This document shows, piece after piece, positions 23,915 through 32,339 of a DNA stretch of 64,000 bases. Source of the DNA: Pimelobacter simplex (GTDB lineage: Bacteria; Actinomycetota; Actinomycetes; Propionibacteriales; Nocardioidaceae). The DNA lies in NCBI RefSeq assembly GCF_024662235.1, contig NZ_CP096276.1:1302001-1366000 (forward strand), in the 5' to 3' direction. Under the pieces are notes generated by a model. The model saw nothing but the letters and a program-made list of their open reading frames with translations, was not told the origin of the DNA and did not search any database. The position numbers and the translations under genes were made by a program. How positions within the stretch are numbered: the stretch's first letter is position 1; each line of letters opens with the position of its first letter.

Positions 23915-24943
23915 ATGCGCGTCGGAGTGCTGACCGGTGGCGGTGACTGCCCGGGCCTGAACGCCGTGATCCGGGCCGTGGTGCGCAAGGGGGTGAACGG
24001 GCACGGCTTCGAGTTCGTCGGCTTCCGCGACGGCTGGCGCGGCCCCCTCGACGGGGTCACGGTCCCTCTCGGCATCGAGCAGTGCCGCGGCATCCTCCCG
24101 CGCGGCGGCACGATCCTCGGCTCCTCGCGGACCAACCCCTTCGCCGTCGACGACGGCGTCGCGCGGATCAAGGACAACCTCGCCGCGGCCGACGTCGACG
24201 CCCTGGTCGCCATCGGCGGCGAGGACACGCTCGGTGTCGCCACGAAGCTCGCCGAGCTCGGCGTCCGCGTGGTCGGCGTACCCAAGACGATCGACAACGA
24301 CCTGTCCGGCACCGACTTCACCTTCGGCTTCGACACCGCCGTCAACATCGCCACCGAGGCGATCGACCGCCTCCACACCACCGCCGAGTCGCACCACCGC
24401 GCCATCGTCGTCGAGGTGATGGGCCGCCACGCCGGCTGGATCGCCCTCCACGCCGGCATCGCCGGCGGCGCCAGCGCCGTCCTCATCCCCGAGGTCCCCT
24501 TCGACATCGAGGCCGTCTGCGCCCACGTCGAGACCCGCTTCCGCAGCGAGTACGCCCCCATCATCGTCGTCTCCGAGGGCGCCGTCCCCGCCGACGGCAC
24601 CGGCATGACCCTGGTCAGCGGCGAGAAGGACGCCTTCGGCCACGTCCGCCTCGGCGGCATCGGCGACCGCCTGGCCCACGAGATCGAGCAGCGCACCGGC
24701 AAGGAGGCGCGCGCCGTCGTCCTGGGCCACGTCCAGCGCGGCGGCACCCCCACCGCCTTCGACCGCTGGCTCGCCACCCGCTTCGGTCTCCAGGCCATCG
24801 ACGCCGTCGCCGAGGGCGAGTACGGCGTCATGGTCGCCCTGCGCGGGACCGACATCGTGCGGGTGCCACTGGTCGAGGGGACCGGTGAGCTCAAGCTCGT
24901 CAGCCCCCGCGAGTACGACGAGGCCCGGGTCTTCTTCGGCTAG
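23915..24943 (+). CDS. pfp: 6-phosphofructokinase, probable pyrophosphate-dependent type
   Basis: 342-residue PfkA-family enzyme of glycolysis. GVLTGGGDCPGLNAVIRAVV, the substrate loop PKTIDNDLSGTDFTFGFDTA, EVMGRHAGWIALHAGIAGGA and LGHVQRGGTPTAFDR are all present. The donor-site motif is GGEDT and the loop carries PKTIDND. ATP enzymes of the E. coli type have Gly at the GGDGS site and Gly in PGTIDND, whereas PPi enzymes such as that of Amycolatopsis have Asp and Lys. Both diagnostic residues here are the PPi kind, so the enzyme probably uses pyrophosphate and is reversible. The gene is monocistronic and leaderless. Confidence 0.85.
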   Translation: MRVGVLTGGGDCPGLNAVIRAVVRKGVNGHGFEFVGFRDGWRGPLDGVTVPLGIEQCRGILPRGGTILGSSRTNPFAVDDGVARIKDNLAAADVDALVAIGGEDTLGVATKLAELGVRVVGVPKTIDNDLSGTDFTFGFDTAVNIATEAIDRLHTTAESHHRAIVVEVMGRHAGWIALHAGIAGGASAVLIPEVPFDIEAVCAHVETRFRSEYAPIIVVSEGAVPADGTGMTLVSGEKDAFGHVRLGGIGDRLAHEIEQRTGKEARAVVLGHVQRGGTPTAFDRWLATRFGLQAIDAVAEGEYGVMVALRGTDIVRVPLVEGTGELKLVSPREYDEARVFFG

Positions 24944-25054
24944 GCACGGCCGGCGGGCCGACCGCGCCGCGTGGGCCAAATGCTTCCCTTTCGCCGTCGG
25001 CTGAGCCAAGGTGAGTCGCGAGAACTTCCATACTCGGGGAAGGAAACGACACTC

Positions 25055-26572
25055 ATGTCGACAGACACCGCCGACGCCCCGGCGTCGGACCAGCACGGCA
25101 ATCCGGAGCTCAAGCGGGTCATGGGCCCGTGGCTGCTGCTCCTCTTCATCGTCGGCGACATCCTCGGAGCCGGCGTCTACGCCGTCACCGGGCAGATGGC
25201 GGGCTACGTCGGCGGACTGCTGTGGCTGCCCTTCCTGCTCGCGTTCATCGTCGCGACGATGACCGCGCTGTCCTACCTCGAGCTGGTAACCAAGTACCCC
25301 AGTGCTGCCGGCGCGGCGCTCTACACGCACAAGGCGTTCGGGGTGCACTTCCTGACCTTCATCGTCGCCTTCGCCGTCGTGTGCTCAGGCATCACGAGCG
25401 CCTCGACGTCGGCGAACACGCTGGCCCAGAACCTCTTCCAGGGCCTGGCGCTCAACGACATCTGGGCGGCCACGGGTGAAGCGGGCGGGACCGTCACCTC
25501 GGTCAGCACCGGGACGGTCACGGCGGTCGCGCTCGGCTTCATGCTGCTGCTCGCCCTGATCAACCTGCGCGGCGTCGGCGAGAGCGTGAAGTTCAACATC
25601 GTCCTCACCCTGGTCGAGGCCACCGCCCTGTGCATCGTGATCGGCGTCGGGTTCGCGGTCATCGCCCGCGGCGAAGCCGACATGGGCGAGCTGTTCAGCT
25701 TCGAGGACTACCAGAACATCGGCCTGCTCTTCGCGGTCACCGCGGCGACGTCGATCGCCTTCTTCGCGATGGTCGGCTTCGAGGACTCGGTCAACATGGT
25801 CGAGGAGACCAAGGACCCCGAGCGGATCTTCCCGCGCACGATGCTCATCGGTCTCGGCATCGCCGCCGTGCTCTACATGCTCGTGGCGGTCTCGGTCGTC
25901 AGCGTTCTCTCGCAGAGCGAGCTGCGCACGATCTACGAGTCCGAGGGCCGGGCGCTCGTCGAGGTGGTCCACAAGGGCTCGCCGGACTTCCCGATCGACA
26001 AGATCTTCCCGTTCCTCGCGGTCTTCGCGGTCGCCAACACCGCACTCATCAACATGCTGATGGCCAGCCGACTGGTCTACGGGATGGCGAAGCAGCGGGT
26101 GCTTCCCCGCCAGCTGGGCGTCGTGCTCCGCGGCCGTCGTACGCCGGCCGTGGCGATCGGCTTCACCACGCTCCTCGCGCTCATCCTGATCATCTACGTG
26201 ACGAGCAACAAGGAGAGCAATGTCGTCGCCAACCTCGGCTCCACGACCTCGCTGATCCTGCTCTGCGTCTTCGCCGTCGTGAACATCGCCTGCATCGTGC
26301 TGCGCACGCGCCGGGCCGACCACAACCGGACCTTCTTCACCACCCCGCGACCGATTCCCTACCTCGCGGCGCTGCTCTGCCTCTACCTCGCCGGTCCGTG
26401 GGTCGACCGCGCGGGCGTGGTCTACGAGATCGCGGGCGGGCTGCTGGCCATCGGCGTCGTGCTCTGGCTCGTGACCTGGCTCGTCAACCTCGTCGCCAAC
26501 AAGGACGACGAGCCGCCCGAGTTCAGCGACATCGAGCACATGGACATCGATCCGACGGACGATCCCCGGTGA
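25055..26572 (+). CDS. APC-superfamily amino acid permease
   Basis: 505-residue transporter of the amino acid-polyamine-organocation superfamily with about 12 membrane helices. The first helix carries the unwound consensus GDILGAGVYAVTGQMAG, and FFAMVGFEDSVNMVEETKDP is the family signature of helix 6 and the following loop. The C-terminal tail is acidic (DDEPPEFSDIEHMDIDPTDD). ATG at 25055 is preceded by GAAGGAAA. The substrate is unknown. A secreted protein gene overlaps its stop codon. Confidence 0.85.
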   Translation: MSTDTADAPASDQHGNPELKRVMGPWLLLLFIVGDILGAGVYAVTGQMAGYVGGLLWLPFLLAFIVATMTALSYLELVTKYPSAAGAALYTHKAFGVHFLTFIVAFAVVCSGITSASTSANTLAQNLFQGLALNDIWAATGEAGGTVTSVSTGTVTAVALGFMLLLALINLRGVGESVKFNIVLTLVEATALCIVIGVGFAVIARGEADMGELFSFEDYQNIGLLFAVTAATSIAFFAMVGFEDSVNMVEETKDPERIFPRTMLIGLGIAAVLYMLVAVSVVSVLSQSELRTIYESEGRALVEVVHKGSPDFPIDKIFPFLAVFAVANTALINMLMASRLVYGMAKQRVLPRQLGVVLRGRRTPAVAIGFTTLLALILIIYVTSNKESNVVANLGSTTSLILLCVFAVVNIACIVLRTRRADHNRTFFTTPRPIPYLAALLCLYLAGPWVDRAGVVYEIAGGLLAIGVVLWLVTWLVNLVANKDDEPPEFSDIEHMDIDPTDDPR

Positions 26573-27378
26573 CGGCGGCCGCGCGGAGCTGGTCGGTCGG
26601 CGCCGCGCTCCTCGTGCTGCTGGCCGGGCTGCTCGCCATGGTCGGCGCGCCTGACGCGCGCGCCGATGTCAGGGGCGACCTCGTGCTGGTGGGGGAGAAG
26701 CCCCGGGTGGGAACGATCGACCTTGCCTACCGCAACTACTCGGAGCGGATCGAGCACTGCGTCTACACCCGGCCGCGCGCGACGACCCCGCGCGCCAAGG
26801 ACGTCGACTGCACGTGGAAGGGCTACAAGGTCGCGCGCGGCACGCTCAAGGTGCGGCTGCGGACCTACCGGCTGCGCGAGGACATCCGTGACGACTACTA
26901 CGTCCTCGACGTCGACATCGCCAACGCCGGTGCCTACGGCGGGTCGGTCAAGGGCTGGTTCAAGCTGCACGTCGACAACGTGGGAGCGACCCGGATCCTC
27001 GAGCACTCCGACACCAAGGCGATCTCGTCCCGCAAGGCGTCCTGCGACACGCTCCAGCTGTCGATCGGCCAGAGCCTCGGCCCGGTCTCGGCGTCGATGA
27101 ACTGGGGGACGGTGCGCTTCTGCGGCAAGTCCGCCAAGTACGCGATCGACGCGCGCAAGGGAAAGAAGACGGTGTGGATGTCCACCCACCTCCGCGCGAC
27201 GTCCCACCTGTCGAGCCAGCGGATCGTCAAGGTGCCCCGGGGCAAGAAGCCGGTCTTCGAGATCGGGATCCACGTGCCGACCGACAAGTGCACCCAACGG
27301 CGCGGGTCGGACGCGTGCTTCGGCTACGCCAACGGGACGCTGTTCAAGAGCTACCGGATCGGCACCACCGGCGGCTGA
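26569..27378 (+). CDS. Exported hypothetical protein coupled to the APC permease
   Basis: 269 residues. GTG at 26569 overlaps the permease stop (GTGA). An N-terminal signal peptide (VGAALLVLLAGLLAMVGAPD, probable cleavage after ARA) precedes a basic, beta-rich mature protein with seven or so cysteines, for instance EHCVYTRPR, DCTWKGYK, SCDTLQLS and FCGKSAKYA. I do not recognise the family. Coupling to the permease suggests an extracellular partner, but this is inference. A strong hairpin follows the gene. Confidence 0.7.
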   Translation: MTAAARSWSVGAALLVLLAGLLAMVGAPDARADVRGDLVLVGEKPRVGTIDLAYRNYSERIEHCVYTRPRATTPRAKDVDCTWKGYKVARGTLKVRLRTYRLREDIRDDYYVLDVDIANAGAYGGSVKGWFKLHVDNVGATRILEHSDTKAISSRKASCDTLQLSIGQSLGPVSASMNWGTVRFCGKSAKYAIDARKGKKTVWMSTHLRATSHLSSQRIVKVPRGKKPVFEIGIHVPTDKCTQRRGSDACFGYANGTLFKSYRIGTTGG

Positions 27379-27397
27379 GCCTGCCCGCACCGTCCAC

Positions 27398-27424
27398 GAG
27401 CGGCCGCCGACTCGGCGGCCGCTC
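27398..27424 (+). terminator. GC-rich hairpin terminator
   Basis: A perfect 11-bp stem, GAGCGGCCGCC at 27398-27408 with GGCGGCCGCTC at 27414-27424, and a 5-base loop. It lies between the exported protein and the DAHP synthase promoter. Confidence 0.65.
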
Positions 27425-27435
27425 GGCCGGAGCCG

Positions 27436-27441
27436 TACGCT
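27436..27441 (+). promoter_or_regulatory. -10 hexamer TACGCT of the DAHP synthase gene
   Basis: TACGCT, then 6 bases, then the GTG at 27448. This supports GTG as the start and a leaderless transcript. Confidence 0.6.
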
Positions 27442-27447
27442 GGGGGA

Positions 27448-28785
27448 GTGAGCACCCTCCCGTCCCTCGAGCAGTTGCACGCCATCGGAGCGAAGCAGCA
27501 GCCGTCGTACGACGACCCCGCGGCCCTCGCGGCGACCGTCCAGCGACTGCGCACGCTGCCCCCGCTGGTGTTTGCGGGCGAGTGCGACGAGCTCAAGGCC
27601 AAGATCGCCGCGGCGAGCCGGGGTGAGGCTTTCATCCTCCAGGGCGGCGACTGCGCCGAGACGTTCGTCGACGCCACGGCCGACAACACCCGCAACAAGC
27701 TGCGGGTGCTGCTGCAGATGGCGGTCGTGCTGACCTACGCCGCGTCCGTGCCGGTGGTCAAGGTCGGCCGGCTCGCGGGCCAGTACGCCAAGCCGCGCTC
27801 CTCCGACACCGAGACCCGCGGCGAGGTGACCCTGCCGGCCTACCGCGGTGACGCGGTCAACGGCTTCGAGTTCACCCCCGAGTCGCGCCGGCCCGACCCG
27901 CAGCGGCTGCTCGACGTCTACCACGCGTCGGCGTCCACGCTGAACCTCGTGCGCGCGTTCACCACCGGTGGCTACGCCGACCTGCGCCAGGTGCACACCT
28001 GGAACTCCGAGTTCGTCCGCAACAGCCCCGTCGGCCAGCACTACGAGGCGATGGCGGCCGAGATCGACCGGGCGCTGACCTTCATGCAGGCGATCGGTGC
28101 CGACCCCGAGGAGTTCCACCGGGTCGACTTCTACTCCTCGCACGAGGCCCTGCTCATGGAGTACGAGCACGCGATGACCCGCATCGACTCGCGCACCGAG
28201 AAGCCCTACAACGTCTCGGGCCACATGGTCTGGATCGGTGAGCGCACCCGTCAGCTCGACGGCGCCCACGTGGAGTACTTCAGCCACATCAGCAACCCGA
28301 TCGGCTGCAAGCTCGGCCCCAACGCGACCGCGGACGACGCGCTCGCGCTGGCCGCCAAGCTCAACCCGACCAACGAGCCCGGCCGGCTCACGTTCATCAC
28401 CCGCTTCGGCGCGGCCAAGATCCGCGACGGCCTGCCGGCGCTGGTCGAGAAGGTCACCGCCGAGGGGGTCGACGTGGCGTGGGTGTGCGACGCCATGCAC
28501 GGCAACACCTTCGAGGCATCCAACGGCTACAAGACCCGCCGCTTCGAGGACGTCCTCGACGAGGTCCAGGGCTTCTTCGACGTGCACCGCGCGCTCGGCA
28601 CCGTCCCGGCCGGCATCCTCGTCGAGAACACCGGCGACGACGTCACCGAGATCGTCGGCGGCGGCGAGGAGCTCGACGAGCAGGGCCTGGCCCATCGCTA
28701 CGAGTCGGTCGTCGACCCGCGGCTCAACCGGGTGCAGTCGCTCGAGATGGCCTTCCAGGTCGCCAGCATGCTCCAGAAGCGCTGA
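27448..28785 (+). CDS. aroG: Class II 3-deoxy-7-phosphoheptulonate synthase
   Basis: 445-residue class II (plant-type) DAHP synthase. It condenses phosphoenolpyruvate and erythrose 4-phosphate in the first step of aromatic amino acid synthesis. ILQGGDCAETFVDATADNTR, VVKVGRLAGQYAKPRSSD, LPAYRGDAVNGFEF, WIGERTRQLDGAHVEYFSHI, CDAMHGNTFEASNGYKTR and ENTGDDVTEIVGGG are characteristic, with the metal-binding Cys in GGDC. Length equals the actinobacterial family (Rv2178c). The threonine aldolase gene follows 4 bases after the stop. Confidence 0.95.
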   Translation: MSTLPSLEQLHAIGAKQQPSYDDPAALAATVQRLRTLPPLVFAGECDELKAKIAAASRGEAFILQGGDCAETFVDATADNTRNKLRVLLQMAVVLTYAASVPVVKVGRLAGQYAKPRSSDTETRGEVTLPAYRGDAVNGFEFTPESRRPDPQRLLDVYHASASTLNLVRAFTTGGYADLRQVHTWNSEFVRNSPVGQHYEAMAAEIDRALTFMQAIGADPEEFHRVDFYSSHEALLMEYEHAMTRIDSRTEKPYNVSGHMVWIGERTRQLDGAHVEYFSHISNPIGCKLGPNATADDALALAAKLNPTNEPGRLTFITRFGAAKIRDGLPALVEKVTAEGVDVAWVCDAMHGNTFEASNGYKTRRFEDVLDEVQGFFDVHRALGTVPAGILVENTGDDVTEIVGGGEELDEQGLAHRYESVVDPRLNRVQSLEMAFQVASMLQKR

Positions 28786-28789
28786 CCCG

Positions 28790-29782
28790 TTGATCGACCT
28801 GCGCAGCGACACCGTCACGCGTCCGACGGAGGCGATGCGCGCCGCGATGGCCGCCGCCGAGGTCGGTGACGACGTCTACGGCGAGGACCCGACCGTCCGC
28901 GCGCTCGAGGAGCGGGTGGCGGGGCTGTTCGGTCACCAGGCCGCGCTGTTCACGCCGACCGGGTCGCTGGCCAACGTGCTGGCGGTCGCGGCCGTCGTCG
29001 CGCCCGGCCAGGAGGTGCTGTGCGAGGCGCGCGCCCACATCGCGCGCGCCGAGCTCGGCGCCCACGGTGCGGTCTCCGGCCTCACCATGCGCACCTGGTC
29101 GCACCCGCGCGGGCAGGTCGACCTCGCCGTCGTCGACGAGCTGTTCGCGCCCGACCTCGGGCCCTACTTCGTGCGGACGGCGGCGCTCTCGGTCGAGAAC
29201 ACGCACAACTTCGCCGGGGGAGCCGTCGTACCGCTGGCCGACCTCCAGGCGCTGCGGGCCTACGCCGACGAGCGCGCGGTCGCCGTCCACCTCGACGGAG
29301 CCCGGATCTGGAACGCCCACGTCGCCACCGGTACGCCGCTCGCCGACTACGGCGCGGTCGCCGACGTCCTCGCCGTGTGCCTGTCCAAGGGCCTCGGCGC
29401 TCCCGCCGGCTCACTCGTCCTCGGCAGCGCCGAGCAGGTCGCCGATGCGCGCGTGCGCCGCAAGCGCCTCGGCGCCGGCATGCGCCAGGTCGGCATCCTC
29501 GCCGCGGCCGGCCTGCACGCGCTCGACCACCACGTCGAGCGGCTCGCCGACGACCACGCCCACGCCCGCCTGCTGGCCGAGGCCTGCGGCGCGGACCCGG
29601 CGGCGGTCGACACCAACATCGTCACCTTCGACCGCGACGACGCGCCGGTCTTCGTCGCGCGGGCGCGCGAGGCCGGCGTCCTGATCGGCGCGGTGGGTGC
29701 GCGCACGATCCGGCTCGTCACCCACCTCGACGTCAGCCGCGACGACGCCGAGCGGGCCGCCCAGGTGCTCGCGTCCCTCTGA
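28790..29782 (+). CDS. ltaE: Low-specificity L-threonine aldolase
   Basis: 330-residue PLP-dependent fold-type I enzyme that cleaves L-threonine to glycine and acetaldehyde. It opens with LIDLRSDTVTRPTEAMRAAM and continues with GDDVYGEDPTVRALE, FTPTGSLANVLA, HLDGARIWNA and the PLP lysine in VCLSKGLGAPAGS. The start is TTG at 28790, because the family always begins at the IDLRSDTVT block and no ATG or GTG in frame lies nearby. It is only 4 bases after aroG and so is probably translated by coupling. Confidence 0.9.
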   Translation: MIDLRSDTVTRPTEAMRAAMAAAEVGDDVYGEDPTVRALEERVAGLFGHQAALFTPTGSLANVLAVAAVVAPGQEVLCEARAHIARAELGAHGAVSGLTMRTWSHPRGQVDLAVVDELFAPDLGPYFVRTAALSVENTHNFAGGAVVPLADLQALRAYADERAVAVHLDGARIWNAHVATGTPLADYGAVADVLAVCLSKGLGAPAGSLVLGSAEQVADARVRRKRLGAGMRQVGILAAAGLHALDHHVERLADDHAHARLLAEACGADPAAVDTNIVTFDRDDAPVFVARAREAGVLIGAVGARTIRLVTHLDVSRDDAERAAQVLASL

Positions 29783-29800
29783 GCCCGGGCACGCCCGGCC

Positions 29801-30814
29801 TCAGGCGGGAGCGCCGCGGAAGCGGACCTCGCTGATCGCGGTGAAGTCGCGCCCGTTGGGCCCCTTGCCCGGCGGCGTCACCGTCACCAGGTGCAGCACC
29901 ACGCGGGTGGTCGTGACCGGGCCGACCGGGATCAGCTGGACGGTACGGCGATCGGTCAGGTCCTGGGTGATCCGGGTGCCGTCGTCGAGCTCCCACTGCA
30001 CCGCGCGGATCCGGCGGTTGCCGCGGTACCAGTTGTCGGCGCCGTCGACCTTGGCGTAGCCGTTGATGATGCCCACCTCGGTGAGCACCACCTCGCGGCC
30101 GAGGTCGAAGGTCAGCGTCGCGCCCGTACCGTCGCCGGCCATCCGCCACGACGTGCGCGGCTGCCCGTCGAGCATGTTGCGGGCCTCGAAGGTGACCGGG
30201 TGGTTGTCCCGGTCGCGGCTGCCGGGGGCGGTCGCGGGCACCTGGGCGCTAGCGCCGGCGGTCAGGTCGACGACATCGCCGGGCGCGGGCGGCTCGACCG
30301 GGCTGCCGGTCCCGGTGCTGTCGGGCTCGACCGGGGCGCCGGTCGTGGGCTCCGCGGGCTTCGTGGCGGGCGGCGCGCCGCCGTCGTTCGCCCGGTCCTG
30401 GGTGCTGGGGGAGTCGTCACCGCCGGCGCTGACCACGAGGAAGGCGCCGATCCCAGCGACCAGGGCGACCACGACCACCGCGATCACCCACGGCACCCAG
30501 GACCGCGACCGGCCCGGCGCCGGGGCCGGCGTCACCGGCGGCGCGTACGGCGGCGGGGGCGCGGGCACCGCGGCGGTCGGCGGGGCGGCGGGCGGCGCGG
30601 GCGGCGCGGCCGGCGGGGCACCGTCGGCGAACAGCGGGTAGCGCGCGGCGGGCGGCAGCTGCCCGGTCGGGGGCGGGACCACCGCGGTCACGGGCGCGCC
30701 GGAAGCGGGCGCCGCCTCGGGGTGCCGGCCGGGCACCGGCTGCCCGCAGTTGGTGCAGAACCGGCCGATCCCGAGCTCGTGCCCGCAGCTGGTGCAGTAC
30801 GTCGGGGTGGTCAT
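29801..30814 (-). CDS. Zinc-ribbon, single-pass membrane protein with discoidin-like outer domain
   Basis: 337 residues from the ATG at 30814. The N-terminal zinc ribbon has two CxxC pairs (TYCTSCGHELG, RFCTNCGQPVPG), then comes a Pro/Ala-rich linker of about 80 residues and one membrane segment (WVPWVIAVVVVALVAGIGAF). A second low-complexity linker precedes an outer beta-sandwich of F5/8 type C (discoidin) likeness: ARNMLDGQPRTSWRMAGDGT, FDLGREVVLTEVGIINGYAK, AISEVRFRG. Such outer domains often bind carbohydrate. The role is unknown. ATG at 30841 is rejected because it lies within the promoter palindrome. Confidence 0.75.
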   Translation of the reverse strand: MTTPTYCTSCGHELGIGRFCTNCGQPVPGRHPEAAPASGAPVTAVVPPPTGQLPPAARYPLFADGAPPAAPPAPPAAPPTAAVPAPPPPYAPPVTPAPAPGRSRSWVPWVIAVVVVALVAGIGAFLVVSAGGDDSPSTQDRANDGGAPPATKPAEPTTGAPVEPDSTGTGSPVEPPAPGDVVDLTAGASAQVPATAPGSRDRDNHPVTFEARNMLDGQPRTSWRMAGDGTGATLTFDLGREVVLTEVGIINGYAKVDGADNWYRGNRRIRAVQWELDDGTRITQDLTDRRTVQLIPVGPVTTTRVVLHLVTVTPPGKGPNGRDFTAISEVRFRGAPA

Positions 30815-30817
30815 CGC

Positions 30818-30839
30818 GGGGTCACCGTACCGTGACCCC
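30818..30839. promoter_or_regulatory. Inverted repeat at the promoter of the zinc-ribbon gene
   Basis: GGGGTCAC (30818-30825) and GTGACCCC (30832-30839) are perfect inverted repeats around CGTACC. On the reverse strand the sequence contains TACGGT, a -10-like hexamer 9 bases before the ATG at 30814, so the repeat is a candidate operator. Confidence 0.4.
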
Positions 30840-30876
30840 ACGGTGTCCCGTCAGGTCAAGCGCCCCTCGGGCACGC

Positions 30877-31359
30877 TCAGGCGCTGAGCGCGCGACGGCA
30901 CGCCTCGGCCTCGATGTCCTCCAGGTCGTGCTCCAGGATCCGCCGGGTGCGGTCGTAGCTGAACCCGCCGAACATCGCCCACATCGCCCGGGACAACGTC
31001 GAGCGTCCGCTCATCACGACCGTCGTGGTCATGGCGAGGCGGGTCTCGCGGTGGTCCGGGCCGGCGGGCGTGAGCCGGTAGGCGGTGCGGATGACGTCGT
31101 GTCCGACCTCCGCCTCGACGACGGTGCGCCGGGGCGGTTCGGAGGCGACGACCTGCAGCTCCTCGGGACCGTGGTGCCCGAAGAGGGTACGGCGCTCGCG
31201 CCACGTCGTCCCGACGTCGTACCCGCCCTCGGTGAGCAGGAACGGCTCGCTCACGCTGCGCAGGACGTCGTCGGCGTGGGCGATGTCGGTGATGACCTCC
31301 CAGACCTGCTCGGGCGGGGCCGGGATGGTGCCGTGGACGTGGATGATGTGACCAGCCAT
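30877..31359 (-). CDS. SRPBCC family protein
   Basis: 160-residue helix-grip protein of the polyketide cyclase/START type. MAGHIIHVHGTIPAPPEQVW and VITDIAHADDVLRSV form the first strand and helices, and the C-terminal helix is RTRRILEHDLEDIEAEACRR. ATG at 31359 is chosen because GGAG lies 6 bases upstream and the residues before it are not family-like. It is independent of the SRPBCC gene at 798. The ligand is unknown. Confidence 0.78.
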   Translation of the reverse strand: MAGHIIHVHGTIPAPPEQVWEVITDIAHADDVLRSVSEPFLLTEGGYDVGTTWRERRTLFGHHGPEELQVVASEPPRRTVVEAEVGHDVIRTAYRLTPAGPDHRETRLAMTTTVVMSGRSTLSRAMWAMFGGFSYDRTRRILEHDLEDIEAEACRRALSA

Positions 31360-31430
31360 GGTGACTCCGGTGTCGGTTGGACCCCCAGGAACCCATGGTG
31401 CTCCTCCGCGGCCAAGGACGCCAGGGGCGC

Positions 31431-32339
31431 TCACACCGCCAGGTGGGTGACCTCACCCTCGATCCGGCGCCGGGGCACCAGCTCGACCACGAGCATCGCG
31501 GTCAGCACCAGCGCCCCGCCGAGGAGCATCCGCGTGGTCAGCGACTCACCGCCCAGCAGCACCGCGAAGAACGTCGCGAAGACCGGCTCGGTGCTCATCA
31601 CGATCGCGCTGCGGGTCGGCGGCAGGTGCGCCTGCGCCCAGGTCTGCGCGAGCAGCGCGCCCGCGCCCGCGACGAGCGCCATGTAGACGACCGAGGCCCA
31701 GTCGCCGCCACGCTCGGGCAGCACGACGCCCGGCGCGCCGGACACCAGCGCCGCCACGAGGCAGATCACCGCGATCACCAGCAGCTGGAGGATCGACATG
31801 CCCAGCGCGTCCGCCGGGCGCGACCACGCACCGAGCCCGACGATGTGCAGCGCGTAGAGGACCGCCGCGACCAGCGTGATCGCCTCGCCGTAGCCGATCG
31901 AGAGACCGTCGAGGGTCAGCACGGCCAGCCCCGCGGTCGCCAGCACCACCGCACCCCAGGTGGCGGCGGTGATCCGGGTGCGCAGCAGGACGGCGGCCAG
32001 GAGCGGGGTGGCGACGACGTAGAGGCCGGTCACGAAGCCGGACACGCTCGCGGGGGTGTGCGCCAGTCCGGCGGTCTGCAAGATCTGGGCGACGCCGTAC
32101 AGGGCGCCGAGGACAAGGGCCCGGTTGCGCACGTCCGGGGCGAGCCGGGCCACCGCGCGCGGCGCGATCGCGAGCATCACCAGTCCGGCGATGAGGAAGC
32201 GCACCGCCAGGAAGTCGACGGTGGGCACCCGGTCGAGCAGGTCCTTGATCAGGAAGAACGTCGAGCCCCAGCAGGCCGTGGTGGCGAGCAGCGCCACCGT
32301 CGCCAGCAGCGCCGTACGGCGACCGGCGGACTCAGCCAC
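31431..32339 (-). CDS. EamA/DMT family exporter
   Basis: 302 residues with ten predicted membrane helices in two EamA repeats. ACWGSTFFLIKDLLDRVPTV and AVRFLIAGLVMLAIAPRAV mark the first, VYMALVAGAGALLAQTWAQ and TEPVFATFFAVLLGGESL the second. Members export amino acids or other metabolites. The start is GTG at 32339, overlapping the end of the endonuclease IV gene by 8 bases, so it is the third gene of the pknL-nfo-eamA transcript. Confidence 0.85.
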   Translation of the reverse strand: MAESAGRRTALLATVALLATTACWGSTFFLIKDLLDRVPTVDFLAVRFLIAGLVMLAIAPRAVARLAPDVRNRALVLGALYGVAQILQTAGLAHTPASVSGFVTGLYVVATPLLAAVLLRTRITAATWGAVVLATAGLAVLTLDGLSIGYGEAITLVAAVLYALHIVGLGAWSRPADALGMSILQLLVIAVICLVAALVSGAPGVVLPERGGDWASVVYMALVAGAGALLAQTWAQAHLPPTRSAIVMSTEPVFATFFAVLLGGESLTTRMLLGGALVLTAMLVVELVPRRRIEGEVTHLAV

